From Pseudomonas sp. gcc21 (GTDB lineage: Bacteria > Pseudomonadota > Gammaproteobacteria > Pseudomonadales > Pseudomonadaceae): a DNA stretch of 64,000 bases. The position numbers were made by a program, and so were the translations under genes. This document shows, piece after piece, positions 36,856-46,862 of this stretch. The stretch covers positions 496,001-560,000 of the forward strand of contig NZ_CP051625.1 of NCBI RefSeq assembly GCF_012844345.1, in the 5' to 3' direction. Below the pieces are notes generated by a model. That model was not told the DNA's origin. It did no database searches and saw only the letters and a program-made list of their open reading frames with translations. How positions within the stretch are numbered: position 1 is the first letter of the stretch; each line of letters opens with the position of its first letter.

Positions 36856-37254
36856 ATGGATAAGATCATCAAGTCTGAGGACGCCTGGCGCGAGCAGCTG
36901 GATGAGGCGCAGTTTCAGGTGTGCCGCCTGAAAGGCACAGAGCGACCCTATACAGGCATCTACAACAGCAATACGACGCCGGGCGTATACCATTGCATCT
37001 GCTGCGATGCGCCCTTGTTTGATACCGCTACCCAGTTCGACGCCGGGTGTGGTTGGCCGAGCTATTACGAACCGGTAAACGGGCAGGCGGTTGCCGAACA
37101 GCAGGACACCAGTCACGGCATGATTCGCACCGAGGTGCTCTGCGCCCGTTGTGATGCGCATCTTGGCCATGTATTTCCGGATGGTCCGCCGCCGACTGGT
37201 TTGCGCTACTGTATTAATTCGGTGGCATTGAAGCTGCATCCGCGCAACGACTAA
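36856..37254 (+). CDS. msrB: Peptide methionine-R-sulfoxide reductase
   Basis: MsrB reduces the R epimer of methionine sulfoxide in proteins. 132 residues. Catalytic Cys119 (RYCINSVAL), recycling Cys65 ([10 protein letters not shown]), and four zinc cysteines 47, 50, 96, 99. GGAGG sits just before the ATG at 36856. It is 18 bp upstream of the glutathione peroxidase gene, forming a repair operon for oxidised proteins and peroxides. Confidence 0.95.
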   Translation: MDKIIKSEDAWREQLDEAQFQVCRLKGTERPYTGIYNSNTTPGVYHCICCDAPLFDTATQFDAGCGWPSYYEPVNGQAVAEQQDTSHGMIRTEVLCARCDAHLGHVFPDGPPPTGLRYCINSVALKLHPRND

Positions 37255-37272
37255 CTCAACGGAAGAACGTCA

Positions 37273-37770
37273 ATGAATAACAAGAACAATGTGCTCCACG
37301 TTCCCTGTACGACCATTGATGGTCGCCAGACCAGTCTCGCTGAACTGGGCGGCAAGGCGTATCTGGTGGTCAATACGGCCAGCAAATGCGGTTTCACGCC
37401 GCAGTATCAGGGGCTCGAAACCTTGTGGAAGACATACGGGGACAAGGGACTGCGAGTGGCTGGCTTTCCCTGCAATCAGTTCGGTTCGCAGGAGCCGGGG
37501 GATGAGCAGGCGATATCTTCGTTTTGCGAGATGCGTTTCGGCGTTACGTTTCCCTTGTTCAAGAAGATTGAGGTAAACGGTAGCGGCGCACACCCGCTGT
37601 TTACCCAGCTGAAGAGCCAGGCGCCCGGTTTGCTGGGCAGCAAGCGTATCAAATGGAATTTCACCAAGTTTCTGGTGAACAGCGAGGGGCAGGTAGTGAA
37701 GCGTTACGCCCCGACCACCAAGCCGGAGCAAGTGGCGAAGGATATCGAGTCGCTGCTTGCCCGGAGTTAA
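37273..37770 (+). CDS. Glutathione peroxidase family protein
   Basis: 165 residues. Peroxidatic Cys39 in NTASKCGFTPQY, Gln69 in FPCNQFGSQEPG, Trp in IKWNFTKF: the thioredoxin-fold peroxidase triad with Cys in place of Sec. Reductant may be glutathione or thioredoxin. Orthologue of PA2826 by position, which in PAO1 is controlled by OspR. Its stop overlaps that of sagS tail to tail by four bases. Confidence 0.92.
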   Translation: MNNKNNVLHVPCTTIDGRQTSLAELGGKAYLVVNTASKCGFTPQYQGLETLWKTYGDKGLRVAGFPCNQFGSQEPGDEQAISSFCEMRFGVTFPLFKKIEVNGSGAHPLFTQLKSQAPGLLGSKRIKWNFTKFLVNSEGQVVKRYAPTTKPEQVAKDIESLLARS

Positions 37771-40145
37771 TCGCTGGCAGGCGTGTCCGGACCGGCGCGA
37801 CCTGTGTCGTTGCCGAGCCACTTGTTCATCATCGCTTGCAAGTCTTCCCGTTTGAAGGGTTTGACCAGGTAATCGTCCATGCCGGCCTCGGTACAGCGCT
37901 CACGGTCCTCCTCCAGGGCGTTGGCTGTCAGTGCAATGACCGGCAGGGTCGCCCAGTGAGCTTGCTCGCGGATGCGCCGGGTGGTTTCGTAGCCGTCCAT
38001 GACCGGCATGTTGCAATCCATCAGTACCAGATCGAATTCGCGCTCATGCAATCGCTGAAGTGCGGCTTCGCCGTGCTCTGCAACGGCTACGTCGTACCCC
38101 AGGCGGCCCAGCATGCCTTTGGCGACCATCTGGTTGACCAGATTATCCTCCACCAGCAGAACCGTGTAACCGGTTTGTGTCTGCGTCAGTACAGCCCCGC
38201 CAGTGTTAGTAAGGGGTTGGGCGAACAGATCATCAATGGCGCGTGCCAGGTGGGCGCGCGAGGGCGGGCTCGCTACGTGCTGGCGCACGCCTGCGGCACG
38301 CGCGTCGGTTGTACTCAACCAGCCGGTGTAGGGGCAAACCAGCAGGCGTGGAATCTCCATACGCTGGCCGGCGAGCTGATGTGCGACCTCGGGACTGTCG
38401 AGTAACCAGAGATCGAATGGAGGGTTATTCAGCGGCGGCTGGATCTGGTCGCTGTAATTGATCAGGGCGCAGCGCATGCCCCAGTGCTCGAGTTGTTCGA
38501 GCAGGAAACTGCCTTGCAATCGGCCCAGGCGATTCCAGATCAACACGCTACGCGGAGCGGGCAACGGGAAGGTGGGCCCGGTACTGTGCGTTTTGAGCGG
38601 CAGGCTCACGGTAAAGGTGCTGCCCTGACCTTGTTCTGATTCCACTTTCAGGGTGCCTTGCATGGCGTCTGCGAGGCTTTTGCACAGCGCTAGACCAAGT
38701 CCGGTCCCGCCAAAACGCCGGGATATCTGCGCGTCGGCCTGGGTAAAGGGCGAGAATACCGACTCCAGCGCCTCCGTCTGGATGCCGATGCCCGTATCGC
38801 GCACGCTGATGTCCACCCATTGCTGCCCGCCCCGGTTGGGGTGTACGGCCAGATAAACGGAGACCTGGCCCTGCTCGGTGAATTTCAGCGCATTGGAGAG
38901 CAGGTTGCTGATGATCTGCCGGATACGCATGGGGTCGCCCAGCATCATGCCGGGCAACGCTGGATCGATCCGGCAGCTCAGTTCGATATCACGCTTGTAG
39001 GCGTTCTGGGAAAGCAGGCTGGTGGTGTCTTCCAGCAGAGCGCCCAGGTCGAAGGGGATTTCCTCCAGCTGCAGCTTGCCGGCTTCAAACTTGGACAGAT
39101 CGAGAATGTCATTGAGCAGTTCGACGAGAATCTTGCCGGAGTCGTAGGCGATGGATAGCTGCTGGCGTTGTTCGTCATTGAGAGGGCTATCCAGGGCAAG
39201 GCCAATCATGCCAAGCAGGCCATTGATCGGTGTGCGTATCTCATGGCTCATGGCAGCCAGGAACGCGGCCCTGGAGCTCGCTGTTTCCAATGCTTCCTGA
39301 CGGGAGCGCTCCAACTCCTGATTGGATACGCGCAGCTGGCGGTTGGCACTCTGCAGTTCGGTAGTGCGCGCCTCGACAATGGTTTCCAGCTCTTCGAGAT
39401 ACTGGCGGAGCCGATCCTCGGCACGCAGCTTCTGCCGCAAATTGACATCAATGCTATGCAGTTGCTGATTGATGACCTCGACCAGCGCGCCAATTTCATC
39501 CCGTTCATGCCCGGCGGGACAGGGCAGTCGACTCCGTTCATGCTCGCTTGTCATGCCGAGCAGGTCGGTGATCAGGCGCACCAATGGCTTGGTCAGCATG
39601 CCGTAAAACAGCACGACCAGTATCAGCGACAGAACCAGACACAGGATAAAGTTGGAGACCAGCGTGAGGCCTGCGCGGCGCAGAAATTGCGCGCCCTGGT
39701 GAAAGGTGTCTACCTCGATTACCAGATGGCCGAGCAGCTCGTCGGGTACGTGTTCCACGTATAGGGGGTGCGAGTAATTGCGTACGGGCTCGAATAGCGC
39801 GTCACTGACTGCGCGATAACGGCTGGCGAGCATCGGCCGACTCACGCTGGCGAGGGCTACGCCCGTATCATCAATGATTTCAGCACGTATGATCGGCGGG
39901 GACTGCAGCAAGCCGGTGGTCAGCTCGCGGGCAAGCTCGGTATCGACGTTGTAGGCGATGCGTGAAGCCGGACCCAGACTGACATTTATCTGCGCCGCGA
40001 TTTCACTGTCGATCGCGGCGTCTTCGGCCCGGTAATCGAGTCCCACCTGGATCAGCCCAAGCAGGGTGCCCAGAACGAAAGCTGCCAGAACACCCTGTCG
40101 CGCCTGTTTGAAGGATAGGCGATCAGTAAAACGTATATGGTTCAC
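37767..40145 (-). CDS. sagS: Hybrid sensor kinase SagS
   Basis: 792 residues: membrane helices at 18-34 and 160-182 flanking a periplasmic sensor domain, HAMP, a coiled coil (240-290), HisKA with His301 (MSHEIRTPINGL), ATPase (GTGLGLALCKSLADA) and a C-terminal receiver with Asp710 (VLMDCNMPVMDG). In P. aeruginosa SagS steers biofilm commitment via BfiSR and passes phosphate to HptB. The assignment rests on layout and synteny next to the peroxidase gene. The presence of pel in the same window fits a biofilm role, but no direct link is shown. Confidence 0.85.
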   Translation of the reverse strand: MNHIRFTDRLSFKQARQGVLAAFVLGTLLGLIQVGLDYRAEDAAIDSEIAAQINVSLGPASRIAYNVDTELARELTTGLLQSPPIIRAEIIDDTGVALASVSRPMLASRYRAVSDALFEPVRNYSHPLYVEHVPDELLGHLVIEVDTFHQGAQFLRRAGLTLVSNFILCLVLSLILVVLFYGMLTKPLVRLITDLLGMTSEHERSRLPCPAGHERDEIGALVEVINQQLHSIDVNLRQKLRAEDRLRQYLEELETIVEARTTELQSANRQLRVSNQELERSRQEALETASSRAAFLAAMSHEIRTPINGLLGMIGLALDSPLNDEQRQQLSIAYDSGKILVELLNDILDLSKFEAGKLQLEEIPFDLGALLEDTTSLLSQNAYKRDIELSCRIDPALPGMMLGDPMRIRQIISNLLSNALKFTEQGQVSVYLAVHPNRGGQQWVDISVRDTGIGIQTEALESVFSPFTQADAQISRRFGGTGLGLALCKSLADAMQGTLKVESEQGQGSTFTVSLPLKTHSTGPTFPLPAPRSVLIWNRLGRLQGSFLLEQLEHWGMRCALINYSDQIQPPLNNPPFDLWLLDSPEVAHQLAGQRMEIPRLLVCPYTGWLSTTDARAAGVRQHVASPPSRAHLARAIDDLFAQPLTNTGGAVLTQTQTGYTVLLVEDNLVNQMVAKGMLGRLGYDVAVAEHGEAALQRLHEREFDLVLMDCNMPVMDGYETTRRIREQAHWATLPVIALTANALEEDRERCTEAGMDDYLVKPFKREDLQAMMNKWLGNDTGRAGPDTPASD

Positions 40146-40270
40146 GGGTCATCCTGCGGTGTGCTTTCGCCATCAGATTAGCTTGGTTCCCGCTGCCTGG
40201 TGATGGAATGGTGTCGGTCGTTCGCGTTAGACGTGGCATGCTAAGTCATTTTACAAACAGGAATACAGGT

Positions 40271-41158
40271 ATGAATGAAATGACTCCCGGAGAGTTCATG
40301 AAACGTGCGTCGAGTTTCATGGATCGCTTTGAAAAGACATTCCCGCCAGCTCCGGTAGCCATTGACTGGAAGGCGACGCTGGCCGCGCGCTGGATGGGGC
40401 AGGGCGACCAGGGTTGGTTGCGGCCGCTGACGGTAGGGAAACACACAGGGCTAGCCGACTTGGTCGGCGTGGAGCGTCAGAAAGAGCTATTGCGGGCTAA
40501 TACCGAGCAGTTCGTGAAGGGTCTGCCTGCCAACAACGCGTTGTTGTGGGGTGCACGGGGCACGGGGAAGTCGTCGCTGATCAGAGCCCTGCTGAGCGAG
40601 TATGCAGATTGCAGTCTGCGTCTGATCGAGATCGACAAGAATGATCTGGTGCATCTGCCTGCGCTTATCGAGCAGGTACGCTCGCTGCCCTGGCAGTTTC
40701 TGTTGTTTTGCGACGATCTGGCGTTCGAGGCGGATGACAGTGCATACAAGACCCTGAAGACCGTCCTCGATGGAACGCTGGAGACCACCCCGGACAATCT
40801 GCTGCTCTACGCTACCTCCAACAGGCGGCACCTGTTGCCCGAACAGCGTAGCGATAATCAAGGGGCTGCGATGGTTGATGGCGAGCTGCATCCAGGTGAA
40901 GCAATCGAGGAGAAGATCGCGTTATCGGACCGCTTTGGGTTATGGGTGTCGTTCTATCCATTCTCCCAGGAGCATTATCTTGAAGTGGTTCAGCATTGGC
41001 TCGGCGCGCTGGCGAGCGAGCATGATCTGACCTGGCAATGGACTGAGGAATTGAAGAAGGAAGCGATACGCTGGGCGTTGGCGCGGGGTAATCGAAACGG
41101 GCGTTGCGCCTACCAGTTCGCCCGCTCCTGGGTAGGGCGGGCTTTGCTGGAGGTCTAG
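40271..41158 (+). CDS. DUF815 AAA ATPase
   Basis: 295 residues with Walker A GARGTGKSS (94-102), Walker B LLFCDDLAF and an arginine-finger-like NRRHLLPEQ. DUF815 proteins are single-domain AAA ATPases of unknown target. The ATG at 40271 has AGG-rich sequence just upstream; the frame is open from 40208. Divergent from sagS. Confidence 0.88.
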   Translation: MNEMTPGEFMKRASSFMDRFEKTFPPAPVAIDWKATLAARWMGQGDQGWLRPLTVGKHTGLADLVGVERQKELLRANTEQFVKGLPANNALLWGARGTGKSSLIRALLSEYADCSLRLIEIDKNDLVHLPALIEQVRSLPWQFLLFCDDLAFEADDSAYKTLKTVLDGTLETTPDNLLLYATSNRRHLLPEQRSDNQGAAMVDGELHPGEAIEEKIALSDRFGLWVSFYPFSQEHYLEVVQHWLGALASEHDLTWQWTEELKKEAIRWALARGNRNGRCAYQFARSWVGRALLEV

Positions 41159-41219
41159 GGAAGCGCTGGACCATTACTTGCATTCTGTGGCCCGGAGCGC
41201 TGCCCAGATTAGACTTATT

Positions 41220-41894
41220 TCAGCTCGGCTGTTTCTGGGCAGCGTGCGCCGCTATCTTGGCCAGCAGCTCACGCTCCTCGGTCAGGCGGTCAGCGATGCC
41301 GGGGCGTGCGCTGACGCGGTCGAGCAATCCCGCCAGACCGGGCCAGCGTTGCGGGTCGAGCGTTTCGCCGCCGTGCCCGAAGTTGATCAACTGACAGGCC
41401 ACTGCTATATCAGCCATGCTGAGCTGATCACCGACAAGATAGTCATCATCGCCCAGTTGAGCTTCAAGGTAATCAAACAGCGGCGGTAGCTTTTCGCTCA
41501 AGGCTGTCTTCACCAGTTGCTCGTCGGTGGTCTCGCCCTTCAGTGGCCGGACGATCCGGTTATAGAACACGGTGAAAGTCGCAAAGGGCGCCACTTCATA
41601 ATCGGCGTATTTCTCCAGCCAGCGGATCCTTGCAGCCTGCTCTGGCGTCGTCCCGTATAACGAGCTGCCGCGGCTTTCATGCAGGTACTGTGCGATAACG
41701 GCAGAGTCAGCCAGTGTGAGATCCCCATCCTGTATGGCCGGGACGCGGCCGAGCGGGTTGATCTTGTAATACCAGTCGGGTTGGCCGAAGGGGTTGACCG
41801 TGACCAGTTCATATTCCTGTCCGATCTCGGCAAGCAGAATGCGGACCTTGCGAACGAAGGGGGAGAGAATCGCGCCATAAAGGGTCAGTGCCAT
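41220..41894 (-). CDS. Glutathione S-transferase family protein
   Basis: 224 residues: thioredoxin-like N-terminal domain (LTLYGAILSPFVRKVRILL, with SPFVRK as the glutathione-side motif and cis-Pro in GRVPAIQDGDLTLADS) and a helical C-terminal domain. Substrate unknown. Convergent with the DUF815 gene. Confidence 0.9.
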   Translation of the reverse strand: MALTLYGAILSPFVRKVRILLAEIGQEYELVTVNPFGQPDWYYKINPLGRVPAIQDGDLTLADSAVIAQYLHESRGSSLYGTTPEQAARIRWLEKYADYEVAPFATFTVFYNRIVRPLKGETTDEQLVKTALSEKLPPLFDYLEAQLGDDDYLVGDQLSMADIAVACQLINFGHGGETLDPQRWPGLAGLLDRVSARPGIADRLTEERELLAKIAAHAAQKQPS

Positions 41895-42040
41895 GCGGGG
41901 GCTCCGTTATGTTGTTATGAGCAAGGGCCCAGAGGTTCTTACATGCCGTGGTCGCTAGATCGTAAACGCCAGCGACACGCGCATGCGGTACTCAACGGCC
42001 GCCAGAGAGCGCGGGGAATTGTTCAGCGCTTCCCTAGTCA

Positions 42041-42811
42041 TCAGTCATCGTACACGGATCGTTTTTTCCAGGCTTCATCATCTTCTTCAAGCGCGTCCAG
42101 ACCGGCGAGCAGTTCACTGTTTGCCGGGTCGGTAGTCTGTTCGGTCCGAATGGCGGCCTGCTCGGCTTCTTTGAGCTTGTGGCGCATCTGCGTAAGCAAG
42201 TCGGCGCACGCCGGATCGTTCTGCTTCTGCAGAAACGCCACCGCCCGCTCATACTGCAATTTGGCTACGCGTGGCTTGCCTTGTTGCAGTGCTTGATTGG
42301 CAAGAGCCTGGAACATCTCCAGGTTGATGGTCACGATATGCTGACGGATCCTGGCTACCCATTGCTGCAGGGTGGCACTGTCCAACAGGCCGTCCTTATG
42401 AGCCTGGGCAAGCAGCTTGTGCAGGTTCTCCAGCTGAAGGCGAACGTCGCGGGCCTGGGTCTCGTTGGTGATGGCTACCGGCGTATTGCCGATACTCAGA
42501 TCCCCGGTGGTCAGCTGCTGGCGGATCATCGCAAGTTGGTTTTCAGCTTTGGTGTTCTTCCGGTCCAGCTTCAGAAGTTGCGTTAACAGATGTTCTTCGA
42601 TGGTCAGCAGCAGGGACTTCAGCTCGACCGTCATGAACTGGCCGGGCAATTCACTGCCGAGGGAAGAACAGTATCTGATGCGAGCGTTCAGTTCGGCAAT
42701 CTGACGGGCGCGCTCCAATCGTGCGCGCTCAAGACTGTGGCTGATGAAACCGATGCTGATAAGGATCAGCACGCCGCCAGCTACCAGGGCTCCAATAACT
42801 AAAGGGGACAC
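42041..42811 (-). CDS. Membrane-anchored coiled-coil protein of unknown function
   Basis: 256 residues from a GTG at 42811: one N-terminal membrane helix (LVIGALVAGGVLILISIGF) and a long helical, charged cytoplasmic part with coiled-coil character (residues 40-230), ending acidic. GGAAGAGAG precedes the GTG; the frame extends to 42919 but without a better site. Conserved in Pseudomonas next to GST as I recall; function unknown. Confidence 0.7.
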   Translation of the reverse strand: MSPLVIGALVAGGVLILISIGFISHSLERARLERARQIAELNARIRYCSSLGSELPGQFMTVELKSLLLTIEEHLLTQLLKLDRKNTKAENQLAMIRQQLTTGDLSIGNTPVAITNETQARDVRLQLENLHKLLAQAHKDGLLDSATLQQWVARIRQHIVTINLEMFQALANQALQQGKPRVAKLQYERAVAFLQKQNDPACADLLTQMRHKLKEAEQAAIRTEQTTDPANSELLAGLDALEEDDEAWKKRSVYDD

Positions 42812-43041
42812 GATCGATCTCTCTTCCTTGGGTGATGTGCGTGGTAGAGGCCCAAGCATCGAACTAAACAGGGAACGTTGCAAGCAGGAATTTCTGTGTC
42901 GCAGTTCGCAAATCAGCACAGGCGAGGCTAGATTCGGTAGTTCAGGGAGGGAAGGGTAATGCCGAACCAGACCTGGCTGCCCGCAATCCCAGATATTTCG
43001 CGGCGCACGAAAAAAACCTGAAAAAATATCAGGTTGGGGGG

Positions 43042-43070
43042 TTGACGGTTCTCAGGACCCTGCCTAAAAT
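43042..43070 (+). promoter_or_regulatory. Sigma-70 promoter of the tRNA operon
   Basis: TTGACG (43042-43047), a 17-base spacer and TAAAAT (43065-43070), followed at once by GCGCGCC. Near-consensus with a GC-rich discriminator, the hallmark of stringently controlled stable-RNA promoters. It lies about 80 bp upstream of tRNA-Glu. Confidence 0.85.
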
Positions 43071-43153
43071 GCGCGCCACTTGCAGCGAACATTGAAACAC
43101 GGGAGCAGCAAGTAGCCAGGGTAATTTACCTCGGCACTGTGAAGTCCGGATAC

Positions 43154-43229
43154 GTCCCCTTCGTCTAGTGGCCTAGGACACCGCCCTTTCACGGCGGTAA
43201 CAGGGGTTCGAGTCCCCTAGGGGACGCCA
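43154..43229 (+). tRNA. tRNA-Glu (TTC)
   Basis: 76 nt with encoded CCA. Acceptor stem GTCCCCT/AGGGGAC, anticodon TTC in CGCCCTTTCACGGCG, T arm GGGGTTCGAGTCCCC. Complete cloverleaf. Confidence 0.97.
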
Positions 43230-43245
43230 CTTCGGCGTCAGTTTT

Positions 43246-43321
<76 letters not shown>

Positions 43322-43334
43322 GATTCATCAAAGA

Positions 43335-43358
43335 AGCCGTCCATGTGACGGCTTTTTT
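43335..43358 (+). terminator. Terminator of the tRNA operon
   Basis: AGCCGTC-CATGT-GACGGCT stem followed by TTTTT, 14 bp after tRNA-Gly. Confidence 0.9.
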
Positions 43359-43412
43359 GTGTCCGTAATTTGGCGCTCAAAGCTGAGCGCTTGCGCACTC
43401 AGCCTGGTCGAT

Positions 43413-43826
43413 TCAGCTCTGGCCCGGTTTGCTCATCAATAATTGTTTGGCTTGTGCCCAATCGAAGGCCTCGCCGCGCGCTTCAGCCTCGGCCTGATGC
43501 TCGTCGAGAAGCTGATACAGGGCGATTTCTTCGTCCGGCATGAAGTGCAGACAATCGCCGCCGAAATACCACAGCAGATCACGGGGAATCATGTGCGCGA
43601 TCTGTGGGTAGCGCGAAATGATCTGACAGATTATCTCCTGTCCTTGCTGCATTGCGTCGTCATTGCCTGCTTCGAGTTCGGTGATCAGCTCGTCGAAGCG
43701 CTCGAGGAAGAGAATATTGCTTTCCTCAGGGACCTGTTCCATCAAAACGGACTGGGCGCGCAAGGTATCGAACAGGCTCTTCAGAAGCGCCAGGTGATAG
43801 GTGTGGTAGGGCAGTGAAGTGTTCAT
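43413..43826 (-). CDS. PA2817-family protein
   Basis: 137 residues, acidic and helical (MNTSLPYHTYHLALLKSLFD ... IPRDLLWYFGGDCLHFMPDEE). Matches the PA2817 family of Pseudomonas by sequence as I recall and by position next to fadE. Function unknown; soluble. Confidence 0.8.
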   Translation of the reverse strand: MNTSLPYHTYHLALLKSLFDTLRAQSVLMEQVPEESNILFLERFDELITELEAGNDDAMQQGQEIICQIISRYPQIAHMIPRDLLWYFGGDCLHFMPDEEIALYQLLDEHQAEAEARGEAFDWAQAKQLLMSKPGQS

Positions 43827-43906
43827 CGGTGTCTCCTAAACAAGCGCGGGAGTCTAGCAGAAGACGTACTGAATGAGTGTGGAAGGGCGTATAAAGACCG
43901 GGCCCG

Positions 43907-43934
43907 GCGATGCCGGCACGCTGGCCGGCATCGC
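43907..43934. terminator. Hairpin between fadE and the PA2817-family gene
   Basis: GCGATGCCGG and CCGGCATCGC form a perfect ten-base stem with an eight-base loop, just after the fadE stop. The T-rich flank (TCTTTTC) is on the plus-strand side, so its use as a fadE terminator is imperfect. Confidence 0.55.
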
Positions 43935-43945
43935 TCTTTTCGGGC

Positions 43946-46405
43946 TCAGGTTTTAAGCGGAACAGAGGTGTCGTGCTGAGGGTTCATTTCCTCGGCGGAA
44001 AAGTCATCAACCTCGATCACTGCGCGTCTCGCGGCTATCGCAGCGTTGAGCTGCTCGGCCTCGGCTTCATTAATTGTCCCGCTGGCCAGTGCAGCGGCCA
44101 CGGGATCTTGCTGCGGGTCTGCTTCAATGTCACCTGCTTTGCTGGCCTTGCGCATGCGTGCAGTCAGTGCATCAGCGGCGATAACCTGTTCAAGGGTACT
44201 GTTCAGCAAGCCGGTGACATCCTCAGGGTCGTTGCTGCGGTAGCAGCCCGCCAGCAAGCGATCCCGCGACGCCCCGGGTGTCATCAGACGCCGGGCTATC
44301 TCCGCGCCGGTTCGGTCGCTGGGGGGAGCGAGGTGGCGTCCGAGCGGGAATACCACAATGCGCAGCAGCACGCCTGCAACCCGGTTCGGGAAATTGAGCA
44401 ATATTTCATGCATGGATTGCTCGGTGCGGGCAAGCAGATCCTCAACCCCCCAGCGTACGAACGGCAGATCCTCCTCGGGCGAGCCCTGGTCGTGGTAATG
44501 CTTGAGCGTGGCGCTGGCCAGATACAGATTGCTGAGCACATCACCCAGGCGGGCTGAAAGACGCTCGCGGCGCTTCAACTCTCCGCCCAGCATCAGCATG
44601 GTCGTGTCGGCCAGTGTGGCGAATGCGGCCGCCAGGCGGGAGAGCTGCTGGTAATAGCCTTTGGTCTCGGCATTCCCGGGCGTCTTGGCCAGCATCCCGC
44701 CGGTGAGCCCAAGCAGCAGACTGCTGGCAGCGTTGCTGACGCCGAAGCCGACATGCTCGAACAACAGCTTGTCGAAGCGCTCGATCCCACTGTTCACATC
44801 AGGATCCTGGGTGGCGGTCATTTCTTGCAGCAGATACGGATGGCAGCGGATGGCTCCCTGTCCGAAGATCATCATGCTGCGGGTAAGGATGTTCGCTCCC
44901 TCGACGGTGATCGAAATGGGGATCGACTGATAGGCGCGGCCCAGGTAGTTCTTTGGACCCATGCAAATGCCCTTGCCGCCGTGCACATCCATTGCATCAT
45001 TCAGGCACTGGCGCATCCGTTCGGTCAGATGGTACTTGACCACTGCAGACAGCACCGATGGCTTTTCGCCCTGGTCGATGGCGCCAGCGGTCATGCGCCG
45101 TGCCGCATCCATGACATAAGCGTTGCCGCCGATCCGGGCGAGTGCTTCCTGCACGCCTTCGAATTCGCCGATGGGCAGACCGAACTGCTGGCGAATGCGT
45201 GCATAGGCACCGGTCGTCATGCTTGCCATCTTGGCCGCACCCGTACTGCCGGCGGGCAGGGAGATGGAACGGCCTACCGACAGGCAGTTCATCAGCATGA
45301 CCCAGCCTTGACCAATCATGTCCTGTCCGCCGATCAGATAGTCCATGGGGATAAACACATCGGTGCCTGAGTTCGGACCGTTCATGAAGGCTGCGTTCAG
45401 CGGGAAATGCCTGCGCCCGATCTCGACGCCGGGGGTTTCGGTTGGAATCAAAGCCAGCGAGATGCCGCGCTCTTCTTCTTCGCCTAGCAGGTGTTCGGGG
45501 TCGTATACCTTGAACGCCAGCCCCAGCAATGTAGCCACCGGGCCGAGGGTGATGTAACGCTTTTCCCAGGTAACGCGCAGCCCGAGGGTTTGCTTGCCTT
45601 CCCATTCGCCCATGCAGACGATGCCTTTATCGGGCATGGCGCCAGCGTCCGAACCTGCTTCGGGTGAGGTCAGTGCAAAGCAGGGTACTTCCTTGCCCGC
45701 TGCCAGGCGGGGCAGGTAATGATTCTTCTGTTCGTCGGTCCCGTATTGCAGGAGTAGCTCAGCGGGGCCGAGCGAGTTGGGTACCATGACGGTGGAGCCA
45801 AGGTCGCCGCTGCGGCTGGCGAGTTTCATGACGATCTGCGAGTGGGCAAAGGCCGAGAAGCCTTTGCCGCCGTGTTCCTTGGGGATGATCAGGCCGAAGA
45901 AGCCGTTTTCCTTGATGAACTCCCACACATCCAGGGGTAAGTCCTGAAAAGCTGTAGTGACCTCCCATTCACGGGTCATGGCGCAGAGCTGCTCGACCGG
46001 ACCATCAATGAAATTCTGTTCCTCTGTGGTCAGGGCCGGGCGCGGAAACGCGTGCAGTTTGTTCCAGTCAGGGCGACCGTTGAACAATTCGCGGTCCCAC
46101 CAGACGGTGCCGGCTTCGAGCGCTTCCTGTTCGGTATCGGAGATAGGGGGTAGCACCTTTCTGAACCAGTGAAAAGTCGGTGTGCTGATGTTGGCGCGCC
46201 GCCAGTCAGGCAGATTCAACGGAATCGCAATACCAAGGAAAATCACCCACAGGACCAGCATCAAGAGCCAGTGCGCGGGGCTGAATACAGTCATGGCCAG
46301 TAGATATACCGCGGTGGCTATGCACCCGTTCAGCAAGCCGCTGCGCATGTGAGCCAGCACGGTGATGCAGAGTAACAGGCCGATAAGCCAGAGCAGGGTC
46401 ACCAT
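43946..46405 (-). CDS. fadE: Long-chain acyl-CoA dehydrogenase FadE
   Basis: 819 residues, the size of the large FadE type that starts beta-oxidation of fatty acids. Three N-terminal membrane segments, then the FAD-dependent acyl-CoA dehydrogenase core (FGLIIPKEHGGKGFSAFAHS, CFALTSPEAGSDAGAMPDKG, GGKGICMGPKNYLGRAYQ) and a C-terminal DUF1974 domain. A 457-bp upstream region carries inverted repeats. Cutinase products (fatty and hydroxy-fatty acids) could feed this pathway; that link is inference. Confidence 0.95.
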   Translation of the reverse strand: MVTLLWLIGLLLCITVLAHMRSGLLNGCIATAVYLLAMTVFSPAHWLLMLVLWVIFLGIAIPLNLPDWRRANISTPTFHWFRKVLPPISDTEQEALEAGTVWWDRELFNGRPDWNKLHAFPRPALTTEEQNFIDGPVEQLCAMTREWEVTTAFQDLPLDVWEFIKENGFFGLIIPKEHGGKGFSAFAHSQIVMKLASRSGDLGSTVMVPNSLGPAELLLQYGTDEQKNHYLPRLAAGKEVPCFALTSPEAGSDAGAMPDKGIVCMGEWEGKQTLGLRVTWEKRYITLGPVATLLGLAFKVYDPEHLLGEEEERGISLALIPTETPGVEIGRRHFPLNAAFMNGPNSGTDVFIPMDYLIGGQDMIGQGWVMLMNCLSVGRSISLPAGSTGAAKMASMTTGAYARIRQQFGLPIGEFEGVQEALARIGGNAYVMDAARRMTAGAIDQGEKPSVLSAVVKYHLTERMRQCLNDAMDVHGGKGICMGPKNYLGRAYQSIPISITVEGANILTRSMMIFGQGAIRCHPYLLQEMTATQDPDVNSGIERFDKLLFEHVGFGVSNAASSLLLGLTGGMLAKTPGNAETKGYYQQLSRLAAAFATLADTTMLMLGGELKRRERLSARLGDVLSNLYLASATLKHYHDQGSPEEDLPFVRWGVEDLLARTEQSMHEILLNFPNRVAGVLLRIVVFPLGRHLAPPSDRTGAEIARRLMTPGASRDRLLAGCYRSNDPEDVTGLLNSTLEQVIAADALTARMRKASKAGDIEADPQQDPVAAALASGTINEAEAEQLNAAIAARRAVIEVDDFSAEEMNPQHDTSVPLKT

Positions 46406-46862
46406 TTAGCGCTCCTTCGATTGAGGAATGTCCAGAAATTGAAGTCTGTTGACGTTTCATCACGAGCCGCGTTGTGTAGAGGGCGCAAGGTCGGGCAGCG
46501 ATCCGCTAGGCGCAGGGCTAGGTAATGGTTGCTGCCTTACCAATTTCCGCAGCGCTATAACGTCATTTGACGCGTGACCTGAAATGCCGTGGACGCGGCC
46601 GTAGTGAAACGTCAACAAACCCTAGCATAGCCGGTTAAAGCGCGAGGGTCTGTCGGGGTTGTATAGCCGCGACAGAACGGGCAGCTTCACGTTAGCTCCG
46701 GGCTGACGGTGTCTTGCTTGATGATGCGACCGCCAGATAGGAGTGCGCAGGTTGTTGTGCTCGCACCAGATCCGCATCTGGTCATTACCCAGCGCAAGGT
46801 CTTGATTTTTCGACCCGCGCCCCCATCATTAGCCATCGACTCTCAAGGCCGGAAACGTTTGC
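46406..46862. promoter_or_regulatory. fadE / ABC exporter divergent control region with inverted repeats
   Basis: TGTTGACGTTTCA at 46447-46459 recurs as its exact reverse complement at 46605-46617, and a separate palindrome CGTCATTTGACG lies at 46561-46572. The two 13-mers flank the likely fadE promoter. They could be operator sites for a regulator that loops DNA or binds twice. No match to the PsrA box as I recall it. Confidence 0.5.
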
